Assembly: GCF_019212185.1 (NCBI RefSeq)
Contig: NZ_CP078138.1
Span: 186,001-250,000, forward strand
Reading direction: 5' to 3'
DNA from: Pseudomonas fluorescens
Lineage (GTDB): Bacteria; Pseudomonadota; Gammaproteobacteria; Pseudomonadales; Pseudomonadaceae
DNA length: 64,000 nt
The translations under genes were made by a program, and so were the position numbers. The notes beneath the pieces were generated by a model that ran no database searches, was not told where the DNA came from, and saw only the letters and a list, made by a program, of their open reading frames with translations. Positions 17,710 through 29,486 of the stretch are shown piece after piece (positions within the stretch are counted from its first letter, which is position 1; each line of letters begins with the position of its first letter).

Positions 17710-19274
17710 TCTTCGAATCGTATCGGGCACTTCTCCAGCCCTTCGAGTTTGCGCAGTTCCTCGATTACATGAACCCGCGCCCGGCGCAGGGTCAGGCTGC
17801 GCTTCTGTCTGAGCAGGCGACGGGCCTCTTGATGGAGCATCTCCACGCCCGAGTAATCGATGAAGTTGATGTACTGCGCCTCGATCACCACCTTCAGGCC
17901 CTGGGTGCGTTGCAGGCGCACTTGCAGGTAATGGCTGGCGCCGAAAAAGATCGAGCCGCCGACCCGCAGGATTTCCTCGTCACCTTCGCGCCACTGCTGC
18001 ACTCGCGGCTGCGAGGTGCGTTTCAGATAAAAGAACAGCGAGGCCAGCACGCCGGCGTAGATCGCGGTCTGCAACTCCAACAGCAGTGTGGCGACACAGG
18101 TCAGCGCCATCACCACGAACTCGGCACGGCTGACCCGGAACAGCGAGCGAATCCCGCGATGGTCCACCAGGCCCCAGCAAATCAGGAGGATGCTGCCGGC
18201 CATAGCCGGAATCGGAATGTGCGCGATCAGCGCCGCGCCGCTCACCGCAAACAGCGCCACCCAGAGCGCCGAGAACACACCGGCCAGCGGCGAACAAGCG
18301 CCCGCCTCATAGCTCAACCCGGAACGAGTAAAGGAGCCGGCCGACAGCGAGCCGGAGAAAAAACTGCCGACAATGTTCGACAGCCCCTGGGCGCGGACTT
18401 CCTGATTGGCATCGAGCAACTGCTGCGAGCGCGCCGACAACGAGCGGGCAATCGACAGGCTGGTGACCAGGCCGAGCATGCCGACGGCCACCGCACTCGG
18501 CAGCAGGCGCAGCACCAATTCCAGATCCAGCGGCAACGGGCTAAATGGCGGCAGGCGTCCAACAAATGCGCTGACCAGCGCCACATGACCGAACATCGAT
18601 GGCCACAGCCATACCAGCAGGCTGCCGGCGATCAGGCTGATCAACAGGCTCGGCCAACGCGGTCGCCACAACTTGATCAGAATGCCCAGTGCCAGGGTGC
18701 CGAGGCCCAGCGCCAACGACGGTTTATCCACGGCGTCGAGATGGTTGACCAGTGACAGCAGACTATTGAGCGCGGTTGCCTGGCTCGGCAGGTCCAGCCC
18801 CAGCAGGTTCGGCAACTGTCCGAGGGCGATAACGACGGCGGCGCCCAGGGTGAATCCCAGTACCACCGAGTGCGAGACGAAATTCACCAGGGCGCCGAAG
18901 CGCAGAAGTCCCAATAGCCATTGGAAGACCCCGGCGAGGAAGGTCAGCAACAGGATCAGGGTGATGTAGTCCTGCGACGCCGGGACGGCCAGAGGGCTGA
19001 CGCTGGCATAGAGAACAATGGATATGGCTGCTGTAGGACCGCAGATCAAATGCCAGGAAGAACCCCAGAGGCAGGCGATTAGCACCGGGATGATGGCGGC
19101 GTACAAGCCGTATTCCGGGGGAAGGCCGGCGATCAATGCGTAGGCGATGGATTGTGGCAACGCCAGAATGGCGCCGCTCAGGCCCACCAACAGGTCGCGG
19201 CCGACGCTAGCGCGGGTTTGCCGGGGCAGCCATTTGAGAAAGGGAAAGAGCGAATGGCGACTGGGGATTGCCAT
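17706..19274 (-). CDS. SulP-family sulfate permease
   Basis: Inner-membrane anion transporter of 522 residues: about 10-12 hydrophobic segments (about 25-400) followed by a cytoplasmic STAS domain (about 430-520). The SLC26/SulP signature region is [20 protein letters not shown]. It lies next to the choline-sulfatase genes, in the same direction, so sulfate handling is a reasonable role, but the substrate is not provable from sequence. It is 94 bases downstream of the choX stop. Confidence 0.88.
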   Translation of the reverse strand: MAIPSRHSLFPFLKWLPRQTRASVGRDLLVGLSGAILALPQSIAYALIAGLPPEYGLYAAIIPVLIACLWGSSWHLICGPTAAISIVLYASVSPLAVPASQDYITLILLLTFLAGVFQWLLGLLRFGALVNFVSHSVVLGFTLGAAVVIALGQLPNLLGLDLPSQATALNSLLSLVNHLDAVDKPSLALGLGTLALGILIKLWRPRWPSLLISLIAGSLLVWLWPSMFGHVALVSAFVGRLPPFSPLPLDLELVLRLLPSAVAVGMLGLVTSLSIARSLSARSQQLLDANQEVRAQGLSNIVGSFFSGSLSAGSFTRSGLSYEAGACSPLAGVFSALWVALFAVSGAALIAHIPIPAMAGSILLICWGLVDHRGIRSLFRVSRAEFVVMALTCVATLLLELQTAIYAGVLASLFFYLKRTSQPRVQQWREGDEEILRVGGSIFFGASHYLQVRLQRTQGLKVVIEAQYINFIDYSGVEMLHQEARRLLRQKRSLTLRRARVHVIEELRKLEGLEKCPIRFED

Positions 19275-19367
19275 GAATCCTCGCGATTGGGGTGTTTGCC
19301 AAAGAGTATCAGGGCCCGGGCGAATGTTCCCGCGCTGCTGGCAGGAACAGACCCGGGTCGAGCAGAT

Positions 19368-20288
19368 TTAGAGCTTGGCTTGCACCGCCGGCAGCGCGTC
19401 TTTGCCATCCGCCGTCTTGACCCCGTCCAGCCATTTTTCCAGTACCGCCGGGTTGGCTTTGATCCAGGCTTTTGCGGCATCGGCGTTGCTGACCTTCTTA
19501 TTCACCACCTCGGCCATGATGCTGTTCTCCATGTCCTGGGTGAAGCTCAGGTTGGTCAGCAGCTTGCCGACATTCGGGCAGGCCTGCGCATAACCCTTGC
19601 GAGTCAGGGTGTACACGCTGCCGGTGTCGCCGAAATATTTCTCGCCGCCCTTGAGGTAGTGCATTTTCAATTGCACGTTCATTGGGTGCGGAGTCCAGCC
19701 AAGGAAGGTCACGAACTTCTGCTTTTTCACTGCTCGCGAGACTTCGGCGAGCATTGCCTGCTCACTGGACTCCACCAGTTTCCATTGACCCATTTCGAAG
19801 TCATTCTTCTTGATGATTTCCTGCAGCGAGAGGTTGGCCGGCGCGCCGGAGCCGATGCCATAGATTTTCCGGTCGAACTTGTCGGCGTACTTGTTCAGGT
19901 CGGCAAAATTCCGCACCCCGGCGTCCCACACATAGTCCGGTACAGCCAGGGTGAACTCGGTGCCATCGAGGTTCTTGGCCAACTGGGTGACATCTCCAGT
20001 GGCGACGAACTTGTCATAGAAGCCCTGCTGCGCCGGCATCCAGTTGCCGAGGAAGACATCGACCTGACCGTCCTTGAGTCCGCCAAAGGTGATCGGCACG
20101 GCGAGGGTATCGACCTTGGCCTTGTAACCCATGCCATCGAGCAGGAAGCCAGTGATCGCATTGGTCGCGGCAATATCGCTCCAGCCGGGGTCGGCCATCT
20201 TTACGGTGGCGCAGCTGGTGTCGTCGGCCCAGGCCGGAACGCAGATCACCAGCAGGCCCGCGCTCAATACGGTGGATAACCTTTGCAT
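19368..20288 (-). CDS. choX: Choline ABC transporter substrate-binding protein
   Basis: Periplasmic binding protein of the OpuAC/ProX type, 306 residues with a clear signal peptide (about 1-21, ending PAWADD). Blocks typical of choline-binding ChoX are MADPGWSDIAATNAITG, FLGNWMPAQQGFY and FLGWTPHPMN; their aromatic residues form a cage for the quaternary amine. No permease or ATPase gene is adjacent, so it probably works with a distant choline ABC system. It follows betC by 18 bases and is likely co-transcribed. Confidence 0.9.
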   Translation of the reverse strand: MQRLSTVLSAGLLVICVPAWADDTSCATVKMADPGWSDIAATNAITGFLLDGMGYKAKVDTLAVPITFGGLKDGQVDVFLGNWMPAQQGFYDKFVATGDVTQLAKNLDGTEFTLAVPDYVWDAGVRNFADLNKYADKFDRKIYGIGSGAPANLSLQEIIKKNDFEMGQWKLVESSEQAMLAEVSRAVKKQKFVTFLGWTPHPMNVQLKMHYLKGGEKYFGDTGSVYTLTRKGYAQACPNVGKLLTNLSFTQDMENSIMAEVVNKKVSNADAAKAWIKANPAVLEKWLDGVKTADGKDALPAVQAKL

Positions 20289-20306
20289 GCTCTTCTTCCC
20301 CTTACG

Positions 20307-21821
20307 TTATTGGTTTTGGCAGGGTTGTGGATAACGAGCCTTGCGCTCCAGATCATCGAGGTCGATGTGGTTGCGCATGTACTGCTGACTGGCGTCGACC
20401 ATTGGCTGGTGATCCCAGCTCTTGAGCTTGCCCAGGGTCAGCGCGTCGGCGACGAAGCGGCGGCGGCGCTGGCTGGCAAGGACTTGGTTGTGAATGGTTG
20501 GAATGTCCCACTTGGCGCGTGCTTCGGCGAGGAACGCGGCGAACAGTTCCCGGTGGTCCGCTGACTGGCTGAGCTCTTCGCGCTCCAGCGGGTCGTTGCT
20601 CACGTCGTACAGCAGGCAGGGATCGCTTTCACTGTAGATAAATTTGTACGGCCCGCGTCGGATCATCATCAGTGGGCTGACGGTGCCTTCGGCCATGTAT
20701 TCGCCAAACACTTCGTCATGCCCGCCCTGCCCTTGCAGATGCGGCAACAACGAGCGACCGTCCAGTGGCAGACCTGGCTCCAGTTGGCCGCCGGCGAGCG
20801 CGACGAAAGTCGGCAGCAGGTCGGCGGTAGAGACTGCGGCACTCACACGCCCGGCTGCGAACTGTCCCGGTGCGCTGATCAGCAGCGGTACCCGGGCCGC
20901 CATTTCGAACCAGTGCATTTTGTACCAGAGGCCGCGCTCGCCCAGCATGTCCCCGTGGTCGCCGGAGAAGACGATGATGGTGTCGTCGATCAGACCGGTC
21001 TCTTCAAGTGTTTGCATGAGCTTGCCGACATTGGCGTCGATGTAGCTGCACGCACCAAAATAGGCGCGGCGCGCATCGCGGATTTTCTCCACCGGCAATG
21101 GCTTGTTCCACAGGTCGTAGACCTTGAGCAGGCGCTGGGAGTGCGGATCGAGGTCGGACTGATCGGGAGTTTCCGGCAGCGGGATGTCCTGGTCGTCGTA
21201 TAGGTCCCAGAATGCCTTGGGAATGGTGTACGGGTCGTGAGGGTGGGTCATCGAGACCGTCAGGCAAAACGGTTGATCGCCGTCTTCACGAATGTGATCG
21301 AACAGATACTGCTGCGCCTTGAACACCACCTCTTCATCAAAATCCAGCTGGTTGGTGCGCACACATGGGCCGGCTTGCAGCACCGATGACATGTTGTGAT
21401 ACCAGCTTGGGCGCACGTCCGGCTCATCCCAATTCACGGCCCAGCCATAGTCCGCCGGGTAGATGTCGCTGGTCAGGCGTTCTTCATAACCGTGAAGTTG
21501 GTCCGGCCCGCAGAAGTGCATCTTCCCCGAGAGTGCGGTGCGATAGCCGAGCCGGCGCAGATAATGGGCATAGGTCGGGACGTCGGCGGGGAAGTCCGCC
21601 GCATTGTCGTAGGCGCCGATTTTGCTCGGTAACTGACCGCTGACCAGGGTGAAGCGTGAAGGCGCGCACAACGGACTGTTGCAGTAGGCGGCTTCGAACA
21701 CCACGCCTTCGGCAGCGAGACGGCTCAGGTTGGGCAGCTTGATCGGTGATGAACCGTAGAACGGCAACAGTGGCGCGGCCATTTGATCGGCCATGATGAA
21801 AAGAATGTTCTTGCGCTTCAT
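20307..21821 (-). CDS. betC: Choline-sulfatase
   Basis: Hydrolyses choline-O-sulfate to choline and sulfate. The 504-residue type I sulfatase carries the CxPxR signature in NSPLCAPSRFTLVSG; Cys52 is expected to become formylglycine. The N-terminal metal site is FIMADQMAAP and the later FSGDHGDMLGERG block supplies metal ligands. I chose ATG 21821 (MKRKNILFIMADQ), the family start, although the frame extends six codons upstream. The divergent LysR gene begins 115 bases away and is its likely regulator. Confidence 0.95.
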   Translation of the reverse strand: MKRKNILFIMADQMAAPLLPFYGSSPIKLPNLSRLAAEGVVFEAAYCNSPLCAPSRFTLVSGQLPSKIGAYDNAADFPADVPTYAHYLRRLGYRTALSGKMHFCGPDQLHGYEERLTSDIYPADYGWAVNWDEPDVRPSWYHNMSSVLQAGPCVRTNQLDFDEEVVFKAQQYLFDHIREDGDQPFCLTVSMTHPHDPYTIPKAFWDLYDDQDIPLPETPDQSDLDPHSQRLLKVYDLWNKPLPVEKIRDARRAYFGACSYIDANVGKLMQTLEETGLIDDTIIVFSGDHGDMLGERGLWYKMHWFEMAARVPLLISAPGQFAAGRVSAAVSTADLLPTFVALAGGQLEPGLPLDGRSLLPHLQGQGGHDEVFGEYMAEGTVSPLMMIRRGPYKFIYSESDPCLLYDVSNDPLEREELSQSADHRELFAAFLAEARAKWDIPTIHNQVLASQRRRRFVADALTLGKLKSWDHQPMVDASQQYMRNHIDLDDLERKARYPQPCQNQ

Positions 21822-21935
21822 GTGATCGCGGCATTCCATAGTGAGCAGTTATGCGAAAGTGCTGCGATCGAGAATGGAGTCCGCTCACTTCGTGGTAAAG
21901 CCCATGGCCGGCAATGACTAGGATAACGACAGCTT

Positions 21936-22886
21936 ATGTATGACGCCCTTGGTGAGTTATCGCTGGATCTGCTGCGTACCTTTGAAGCGGCGGCGCGCCA
22001 TCGCAGTTTCACCGCTGCGGCAGTTGAACTGGGAACCACTCAACCTGCGGTCAGTCAGCAGCTCAAACGGCTGGAGGAGCAACTCGATACGCGCCTGTTC
22101 GACCGCATTTATCGGGGCATCGAATTGACGGAAGCCGGGACCATTCTGTTCGAGCATGTACAGGCCGGCTTGCAGGGCATCGATGATGGCCTGAATGCAA
22201 TCAGCGCCCAGCACCAGCACGAGGTGTTGCAAGTGGCCACCGACTTCGCCTTTGCCGCCTACTGGCTGATGCCACGGTTGCATCGCTTTCACCAGGCCAA
22301 TCCCCAGGTGGATGTGAGCCTGGTCACCAGCGAACGCAGTCACAACATGCTGCGTACCGACATTGATGTAGCGGTGCTGTTTGGCGATGGGCGCTTCAAG
22401 CAGGGCGAAAGTCATTGGTTGTTCAGTGAAGAGGTGTTTCCAGTTTGCAGCCCTTTGCTACTCAAGGACCGACCTGCTCCCCTTCCCGCCCAGGCACTCA
22501 TGGAGCTGCCCTTGCTTCATCTGCGCGGCGAGAACCGCAGTCACTGGTTTGATTGGAGCGGCGTGTTCCGCAGTCTGGGGATCGGCACTTCGCCCGCACC
22601 GGGGCAACTGCGCTTTGATAACTACACGCTGTTGATTCAGGCGGCGATTGGCGGCCAAGGGGTGGCCATCGGTTGGCGTCATCTGGTTGATAACCTGCTG
22701 ACGCAAGGCTTGCTGGTGCGCCCGATCAACGAGACGGCGCTGTCGAGCTTTGGCTACTACGTGGTATTGCCTCAGCGCAAAAGGCGGCGCGCGTTGATCC
22801 AGCAGTTCGTCGACTGGTTGATGAGTGAGCAGGCCAGTAGTGCTGAATCGCTGACAGGCTTGGCCCTGCCATCAATTGCGGTGTAG
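21936..22886 (+). CDS. LysR-family regulator of choline-sulfate use
   Basis: 316 residues. An N-terminal winged helix-turn-helix (LDLLRTFEAAARHRSFTAAA, then QPAVSQQLKRLEEQL) is followed by a LysR substrate domain. Position and divergence from betC match the choline-sulfate utilization regulator of pseudomonads. The shared 115-base gap with betC probably holds its operator. Effector choline or choline-sulfate is inference. Confidence 0.88.
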   Translation: MYDALGELSLDLLRTFEAAARHRSFTAAAVELGTTQPAVSQQLKRLEEQLDTRLFDRIYRGIELTEAGTILFEHVQAGLQGIDDGLNAISAQHQHEVLQVATDFAFAAYWLMPRLHRFHQANPQVDVSLVTSERSHNMLRTDIDVAVLFGDGRFKQGESHWLFSEEVFPVCSPLLLKDRPAPLPAQALMELPLLHLRGENRSHWFDWSGVFRSLGIGTSPAPGQLRFDNYTLLIQAAIGGQGVAIGWRHLVDNLLTQGLLVRPINETALSSFGYYVVLPQRKRRRALIQQFVDWLMSEQASSAESLTGLALPSIAV

Positions 22887-22913
22887 CTTGATCATTTGCG
22901 CCACGAGAATGAT

Positions 22914-23240
22914 ATGCAACGGATCAAGGGCTATCACGCCCACGTTTATTTTGATGCGACCACTATCGACCAGGCCCGGGCTTTGTGTGAGCAGGCTGCT
23001 CAGACATTCAAACTGCGGATGGGGCGGGTCCACGAGCGGCCGGTCGGCCCCCATCCCGACTGGAGTTGTCAGTTGGCGTTCGAGCCGGAATTGATTGGCG
23101 TGGTGCTGCCATGGTTGGCGCTTAATCGAAACGGCTTGGTGGTGTTCCTGCACCCGGAAACCGGTAATGACCTGCTGGACCACACCGATCACGCAATCTG
23201 GATGGGCGCTATTCGGCCGCTGGATCTGTCGAATTTCTAG
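22914..23240 (+). CDS. DOPA 4,5-dioxygenase family protein
   Basis: A 108-residue protein with the compact DOPA dioxygenase-like fold: GYHAHVYFD near the N-terminus, RVHERPVGPHPDWSCQLAF in the middle and VVFLHPETGNDLLDHTDHA near the end. The conserved His residues are candidate metal ligands. I chose ATG 22914; an in-frame TTG at 22896 precedes it. It follows the LysR gene by 27 bases and may be co-transcribed. The physiological substrate is unknown. Confidence 0.85.
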   Translation: MQRIKGYHAHVYFDATTIDQARALCEQAAQTFKLRMGRVHERPVGPHPDWSCQLAFEPELIGVVLPWLALNRNGLVVFLHPETGNDLLDHTDHAIWMGAIRPLDLSNF

Positions 23241-23252
23241 ATGCGCATAAAA

Positions 23253-23279
23253 AAGGCCCAGGGCAAAAACCTGAGCCTT
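23253..23279. terminator. Bidirectional terminator between the dioxygenase gene and trpA
   Basis: A 10-bp stem with one mismatch (AAGGCCCAGG with CCTGAGCCTT) and a 7-base loop. On the minus strand it is followed by a T run of six, a good trpBA terminator. Confidence 0.8.
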
Positions 23280-23298
23280 CGATGCCGCTTTTAGATAC

Positions 23299-24110
23299 TC
23301 AAGCAGTGCGCGCGTTACGCACACCTTGTGACAGCGCCGAGCACAGGCTCAACACGCCATCGATGGCTTGCTCGGATGTCGTCGCGTTGGCGATGTGATC
23401 GATCAGGGCCGAACCCACCACCACGCCGTCCGCTAGGCGAGCAATCGCAGCCGCCTGCTCCGGAGTGCGGATACCGAAGCCGATGCTGATTGGCAAATCG
23501 GTGTGTCGACGCAGACGAGCGACGGCTTCCTCGACATGCTCCAAGGTGGCCGCGCCGGCACCGGTCACACCGGCAACCGACACGTAATAGACGAAGCCCG
23601 AGCTGCCGTTGAGTACGGTCGGCAGGCGTGCGTCGTCAGTGGTCGGGGTGGTCAGGCGGATAAAGTCCAGACCTGCCGCTTGAGCCGGATCACAGAGTTC
23701 GCCGTTATGTTCAGGCGGCATATCCACCACGATCAGACCATCGACGCCGGCCTCCTTGGCATCGGCGATGAAGCGTGGAACGCCGTAGTAGTGAATCGGA
23801 TTGAAGTAACCCATCAGCACCAGCGGGGTGTCGTTGTTCTCGGCACGGAACTCGCGAACCATCTGCAGGGTTTTCGCCAGGTTCTGTTTGGCACCCAGCG
23901 CCCGGATGTTGGCCAACTGGATCGCCGGGCCATCGGCCATTGGGTCGGTGAAGGGCATGCCGAGTTCGATCACGTCCGCCCCCGCCGCTGGCAGGCCCTT
24001 GAGGATCGCCAGGGAGGTGTCGTAGTTCGGGTCGCCAGCGGTGATGAAGGTCACTAGGGCCGCACGGTTCTGCTCTTTGAGTTCGGTGAAACGAGTCTGC
24101 AGGCGGCTCA

Positions 24111-24111
<1 letters not shown>
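23299..24111 (-). CDS. trpA: Tryptophan synthase alpha chain
   Basis: Cleaves indole-glycerol phosphate to indole and glyceraldehyde 3-phosphate within the TrpA2B2 complex. The 270-residue TIM barrel has [30 protein letters not shown] (catalytic Glu and Asp) and [10 protein letters not shown]. Its start overlaps the trpB stop by one base, giving tight coupling. Confidence 0.97.
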
Positions 24112-25442
<1,331 letters not shown>

Positions 25443-26336
25443 ATGAGCCACGACCTGCCCCCTCTCAACGCCCTGCGCGCCTTCGAAGCCACTGCTCGCC
25501 TGAATAGCGTCAGTCAGGCGGCGGAGCAATTACACGTGACTCATGGGGCCGTGAGCCGGCAACTGAAAGTCCTCGAAGAACACTTGGGCATCAGCCTGTT
25601 CGTCAAAGATGGCCGCGGCATTAAACTCACAGATGCCGGCGTACGTCTGCGCGATGCCAGTGCCGATGCTTTTGAGCGACTACGCAGCGTTTGCGCTGAG
25701 CTGACGCAGGGTCACGCCGATGCGCCCTTTGTGCTCGGCTGCTCTGGCAGTTTGTTGGCGCGCTGGTTTATTCCGCGCCTGGGACGATTGAATGCCGATC
25801 TCCCGGACCTGCGCTTGCATTTGTCGGCGGGCGAAGGTGATCTCGATCCGCGCCGCCCTGGACTGGACGCCCTGCTGGTTTTCGCCGAGCCGCCGTGGCC
25901 AGCGGACATGCACGTCTATGAACTGGCCAGTGAATGCATCGGCCCGGTGCTCAGCCCACGTTGCGCCGCATACGAAACATTACGTGCGGCGCCGGCCAGC
26001 GCCCTGCTCGAGCAAGCCCTGTTGCACACAACCTCACGCCCGCAAGCCTGGCCCAGTTGGGCGCAACACAATCACCTCGACCCGCATGCCTTGAAGTTCG
26101 GCCAGGGTTTCGAGCATTTGTATTATCTGTTGGAGGCGGCGGTTGCCGGTTTGGGAGTGGCTATCGCTCCACAGCCGCTGGTGGCTGAGGATTTGAAGGC
26201 GGGTCGCCTGATTGCGCCGTGGGGCTTTTCGCAAACCCCGGCGCAACTGGCGTTGTGGTTACCCAAGCGCGCCGCGGACGGGCGCGCTCGGCAACTGGCG
26301 CAGTGGCTGAAAAACGAACTGCGCCAGGCGGATTAG
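25443..26336 (+). CDS. trpI: LysR-family activator of trpBA
   Basis: 297 residues. The N-terminal winged HTH reads [20 protein letters not shown] then [19 protein letters not shown]. The remainder is a LysR effector domain with [20 protein letters not shown]. Divergent placement beside trpBA is the classical Pseudomonas arrangement; the known co-inducer is indole-glycerol phosphate. The stop overlaps the convergent DUF883 gene by 4 bases. Confidence 0.94.
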   Translation: MSHDLPPLNALRAFEATARLNSVSQAAEQLHVTHGAVSRQLKVLEEHLGISLFVKDGRGIKLTDAGVRLRDASADAFERLRSVCAELTQGHADAPFVLGCSGSLLARWFIPRLGRLNADLPDLRLHLSAGEGDLDPRRPGLDALLVFAEPPWPADMHVYELASECIGPVLSPRCAAYETLRAAPASALLEQALLHTTSRPQAWPSWAQHNHLDPHALKFGQGFEHLYYLLEAAVAGLGVAIAPQPLVAEDLKAGRLIAPWGFSQTPAQLALWLPKRAADGRARQLAQWLKNELRQAD

Positions 26337-26659
26337 TCGCCGCGTTTGCACAACAGATACGCCGCCAACAGGCCCAGGGCACCGACTGCGACACCCGCCG
26401 TGGTCCACGGGTGCTCCTGCGCGTAGTCGCGGGTGGCGATCCCGGTCTCGCGGGTTTTCACTTTGACTTCTTCGTACGCGTCGCTGAGCAGGCTGCGCGA
26501 GTGTTTGAGCGCGCTCTCGGCATTGCCTTTCAAGGTTTTCAGGGTTTTCAGCGACTCGTCAGAGGCATCGCTTTTCAAGCTTTCCAACGACTTGAGCAGA
26601 CTCTCGATCTCGGCTTCCATGCTTTGCAATGAAGCTTTGCGCAACGAGGTGTTGGCCAT
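26333..26659 (-). CDS. DUF883 (ElaB/YqjD-like) membrane-anchored protein
   Basis: 108 residues. A helical, charged N-terminal part (about 1-80, [20 protein letters not shown] onward) and a C-terminal hydrophobic segment ([18 protein letters not shown]) match the C-tail-anchored ElaB/YqjD family, some of which bind ribosomes in stationary phase. ATG 26659 follows GGAGAGTCACC. Function here is unproven. Confidence 0.85.
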   Translation of the reverse strand: MANTSLRKASLQSMEAEIESLLKSLESLKSDASDESLKTLKTLKGNAESALKHSRSLLSDAYEEVKVKTRETGIATRDYAQEHPWTTAGVAVGALGLLAAYLLCKRGD

Positions 26660-26813
26660 GGTGACTCTCCTGCATTGATTGAGTGGCATGTGTTGGTTCC
26701 GACTCCGGCGCTTCGCGAAAGTGCCGAAAAATCTGAACCTTCTCTGAGGAAATGCACACAGAAGAAATACGAAAAATCACTGCTAGTCTGTATTAACACT
26801 TAAGGAGATCGCC

Positions 26814-27029
26814 ATGACTGACCATCACACTTACAAGAAAGTTGAACTGGTGGGCTCATCCCCTACCAGCATCGAAGATGCGATCAACAATGCGCTGGCC
26901 GAAGCCAGCAAAAGCATCAAACACCTGGAGTGGTTCGAGGTGGTCGATACCCGCGGGCACATCAAGGACGGCAAGGCGGCGCATTTTCAAGTGACGCTCA
27001 AGGTGGGCTTTCGGATCGCCAATAGTTGA
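26814..27029 (+). CDS. Dodecin
   Basis: A 71-residue dodecamer-forming flavin-binding protein. The hallmark blocks are [33 protein letters not shown] (the Trp stacks on flavin) and [12 protein letters not shown]. It stores or buffers FMN/riboflavin. It stands alone behind an AAGGAG ribosome site. Confidence 0.93.
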   Translation: MTDHHTYKKVELVGSSPTSIEDAINNALAEASKSIKHLEWFEVVDTRGHIKDGKAAHFQVTLKVGFRIANS

Positions 27030-27160
27030 GGGTGATCGCAGGCTAATGAACTCGTTCGCTGGCTGATTGCCATAGGAAGTGGCAAAGCGCTATTTAGACT
27101 CGGACACTGGAGTCTTGGACTTTATTTATAACCTTTTGATTCGACCAAGGAATGTGACCG

Positions 27161-27382
27161 ATGAAGAAATTGATTCTGGCTTTGGGCTTGCTGAGCATTG
27201 CGGGTACAGCGCTGGCGGCGGGTAAGCCGTGTGAGGAACTCAAGACGGAAATTGCAGCGAAGCTCGACGCCAAGGGCGTCTCCGGGTACACGCTGGAAAT
27301 CGTCGACAAAAACGCTTCGACAGGCGGACAAGTTGTGGGCACCTGCGAAGGTGGCTCCAAGGAAATCGTCTACAAAAAGTGA
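27161..27382 (+). CDS. DUF1161 periplasmic protein (copy 1)
   Basis: 73 residues with a signal peptide (about 1-19, LSIAGTALAAG) and the DUF1161 core KPCEELKTEIAAKLDAKGV and GTCEGGSKEIVY. The two cysteines probably form a disulfide. Function is unknown. A second copy lies at 29247. A strong terminator follows. Confidence 0.85.
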   Translation: MKKLILALGLLSIAGTALAAGKPCEELKTEIAAKLDAKGVSGYTLEIVDKNASTGGQVVGTCEGGSKEIVYKK

Positions 27383-27397
27383 CCCATTCCACACAAG

Positions 27398-27425
27398 AAA
27401 GCCGACGCTCAGGCGTCGGCTTTTT
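27398..27425. terminator. Intrinsic terminator after DUF1161 copy 1
   Basis: A perfect stem AAAGCCGACGC with GCGTCGGCTTT, loop TCAG, then a T run. It also has A/T symmetry that could end the convergent monooxygenase gene. Confidence 0.9.
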
Positions 27426-27445
27426 CATGGGTGCTCACAGGGTAT

Positions 27446-28447
27446 TCAACCCTTCATGACCTGCGCCAGCAACTCGTAGGAGTGCAGGCGGTCAGCATGC
27501 TCATACAGGTCGCAGGTAAAGATCAGTTCATCGGCCTGGGTCTGCTCGATCAGCACCTCGAGCTTGCCGCGGATCTTCGCCGGACTACCGACCATGGCCA
27601 GTCCGAGGAAATCGCCGACAGCCTGTTTCTCATGCGGCAGCCACAAACCGTCCATGGATTTCACTGGTGGGCGCTGCACCAGGCTCTGGCCACGCATCAA
27701 CGCCAGGATCCGCTGATAGACCGACGTCGCTAGGTAGTCGGCCTGGTCGTCAGTGTCGGCAGCTACCAGTGGCACGCCCAGCATCACGTAGGGTTTATCC
27801 AGCACGGCTGAAGGCTTGAAGTGGTTGCGATAGACGCGAATCGCTTCGTGCATGTAACGCGGTGCGAAATGTGAGGCAAAGGCGTAGGGTAAGCCGCGCT
27901 CCCCTGCCAGTTGTGCACTAAACAGGCTGGAACCCAGCAGCCAGATCGGTACGTTGGTCCCGGTGCCGGGCATAGCAATGATGCGTTGGTCTGGCGTGCG
28001 TGGACCGAGGTAGCGCACCAGCTCTGCGACGTCTTCCGGGAAGTCGTCGGCGCTGCCCGAGCGCTCGCGGCGCAAGGCACGGGCGGTCAGTTGGTCGGAG
28101 CCAGGGGCGCGCCCCAGGCCCAAGTCGATGCGCCCGGGATACAGGCTTTCCAGTGTGCCGAATTGTTCGGCAATCACCAGCGGCGCATGGTTGGGCAGCA
28201 TCACCCCGCCGGAACCCACGCGAATGTTCTTCGTGCCGCCGGCCAGATAGCCCAGCAGCACCGAGGTGGCAGAACTGGCGATGCCGTCCATGTTGTGGTG
28301 TTCGGCCACCCAAAAACGGTTGTAGCCCCATTGTTCGACGTGTTGCGCCAAATCCAGTGAGTTACGCAGCGATTGCGCAGGGCTACCGTTCTCCCGGACG
28401 GGCACCAGGTCCAGGGTCGAAAACTTGATATCGGACAGCTGTTTCAT
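27446..28447 (-). CDS. LLM-class flavin-dependent oxidoreductase
   Basis: Luciferase-like monooxygenase of 333 residues, a TIM-barrel protein that uses reduced flavin. Typical blocks are [40 protein letters not shown] and [13 protein letters not shown]. This matches the YhbW-like single-component group. The substrate is unknown. It is transcribed away from the OsmC-like gene, with a 246-base gap between them. Confidence 0.9.
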   Translation of the reverse strand: MKQLSDIKFSTLDLVPVRENGSPAQSLRNSLDLAQHVEQWGYNRFWVAEHHNMDGIASSATSVLLGYLAGGTKNIRVGSGGVMLPNHAPLVIAEQFGTLESLYPGRIDLGLGRAPGSDQLTARALRRERSGSADDFPEDVAELVRYLGPRTPDQRIIAMPGTGTNVPIWLLGSSLFSAQLAGERGLPYAFASHFAPRYMHEAIRVYRNHFKPSAVLDKPYVMLGVPLVAADTDDQADYLATSVYQRILALMRGQSLVQRPPVKSMDGLWLPHEKQAVGDFLGLAMVGSPAKIRGKLEVLIEQTQADELIFTCDLYEHADRLHSYELLAQVMKG

Positions 28448-28693
28448 AAGCCTGCTTCTCCAAAAGGGGGGCGGTGCAGGCTTTTCTCACCAACGAAAAC
28501 CTGCCGAATGTATAAGCCTGTTCTATGCAATGTGGGCATATACCCGAGTTTCAATAGCAGGCTTGAAATTGCCTACCGGATAGTCGGTCTTATCCGACAA
28601 TGTGAACTTTGTCCTGCGATCTATCCTCAGAAACCTTGGGAAGCGAAAACCATCAAGGCGCGAACCCTCGCGCCGGATTCTGAGGAGGCACAG

Positions 28694-29125
28694 ATGAGCA
28701 TCATCAAGAAAGCATCGGCGCATTGGGCAGGTGATCTGAAAACCGGTATTGGCTCGATATCCACGGAAACCGGTGTGCTGCGCGAGGCGCCTTACGGCTT
28801 CAAAGCGCGCTTCGAGGGCGGCAAGGGCACTAACCCGGAAGAACTGATTGGGGCCGCACATGCGGGTTGTTTTTCCATGGCCTTTTCCATGATTCTCGGC
28901 GAGGCAGGACTTACGGCTGAGAGCATTGATACCCAGGCCGAAGTCACCCTGGATCAGGTTGACGGCGGTTTTGCGATTACCGCAGTTCACTTGGTCCTCA
29001 AGGCAAAAATACCTGGCGCCAGCCAGCAGCAATTTGAAGAGCTGAGCAAAAAGGCCAAGGAAGGATGCCCGGTATCCAAGGTGTTGAACGCGAAAATCAG
29101 CCTGGACGGTCAGCTCATCACCTGA
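28694..29125 (+). CDS. OsmC-family peroxiredoxin
   Basis: Thiol peroxidase of the OsmC type that reduces organic hydroperoxides. 143 residues, with the two catalytic cysteines in AAHAGCFSMAFS and KEGCPVSKVL. ATG 28694 follows GAGGAGG with good spacing. The open frame extends upstream through the intergenic region but lacks homology there. The closest match is the OsmC rather than Ohr subgroup, judged by the HAGCFSMA block. Confidence 0.92.
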   Translation: MSIIKKASAHWAGDLKTGIGSISTETGVLREAPYGFKARFEGGKGTNPEELIGAAHAGCFSMAFSMILGEAGLTAESIDTQAEVTLDQVDGGFAITAVHLVLKAKIPGASQQQFEELSKKAKEGCPVSKVLNAKISLDGQLIT

Positions 29126-29246
29126 GCCCTCCCCTGCTGGAGATGGAGGCAGCGCAACGCAGAACTCGTCTGGCACAATGATGGTCGAATTAATGACAGC
29201 AGCTTGAGCACACGCCCGTGTGCGCTGCTTAGAGGGAGCTTCAACC

Positions 29247-29480
29247 ATGAAACGTTTTGCCTTGGCGGTAATCTGCGCTGCGCTGACCACATCGGCCCTG
29301 GCGGCGCCCAAGCCGTGCGAAGAGCTCAAGGCCGAGATCGAAGCCAAGATTCAGGCCAACAACGTCTCTTCCTACACCCTGGAAATTGTCAGCAACGATG
29401 AAGTGCACGACCAGAACATGGTGGTCGGCAGTTGCGAAAATGGCAGCAAGAAAATCATCTACCAGAAGAACGATCGATAA
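29247..29480 (+). CDS. DUF1161 periplasmic protein (copy 2)
   Basis: 77 residues, signal peptide about 1-19 (AALTTSALAAP), then KPCEELKAEIEAKIQANNV and GSCENGSKKIIYQK. Clearly a paralogue of the protein at 27161. Start ATG 29247 lies behind AGAGGGAG. Function unknown. Confidence 0.85.
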   Translation: MKRFALAVICAALTTSALAAPKPCEELKAEIEAKIQANNVSSYTLEIVSNDEVHDQNMVVGSCENGSKKIIYQKNDR

Positions 29481-29486
29481 GTCGCC

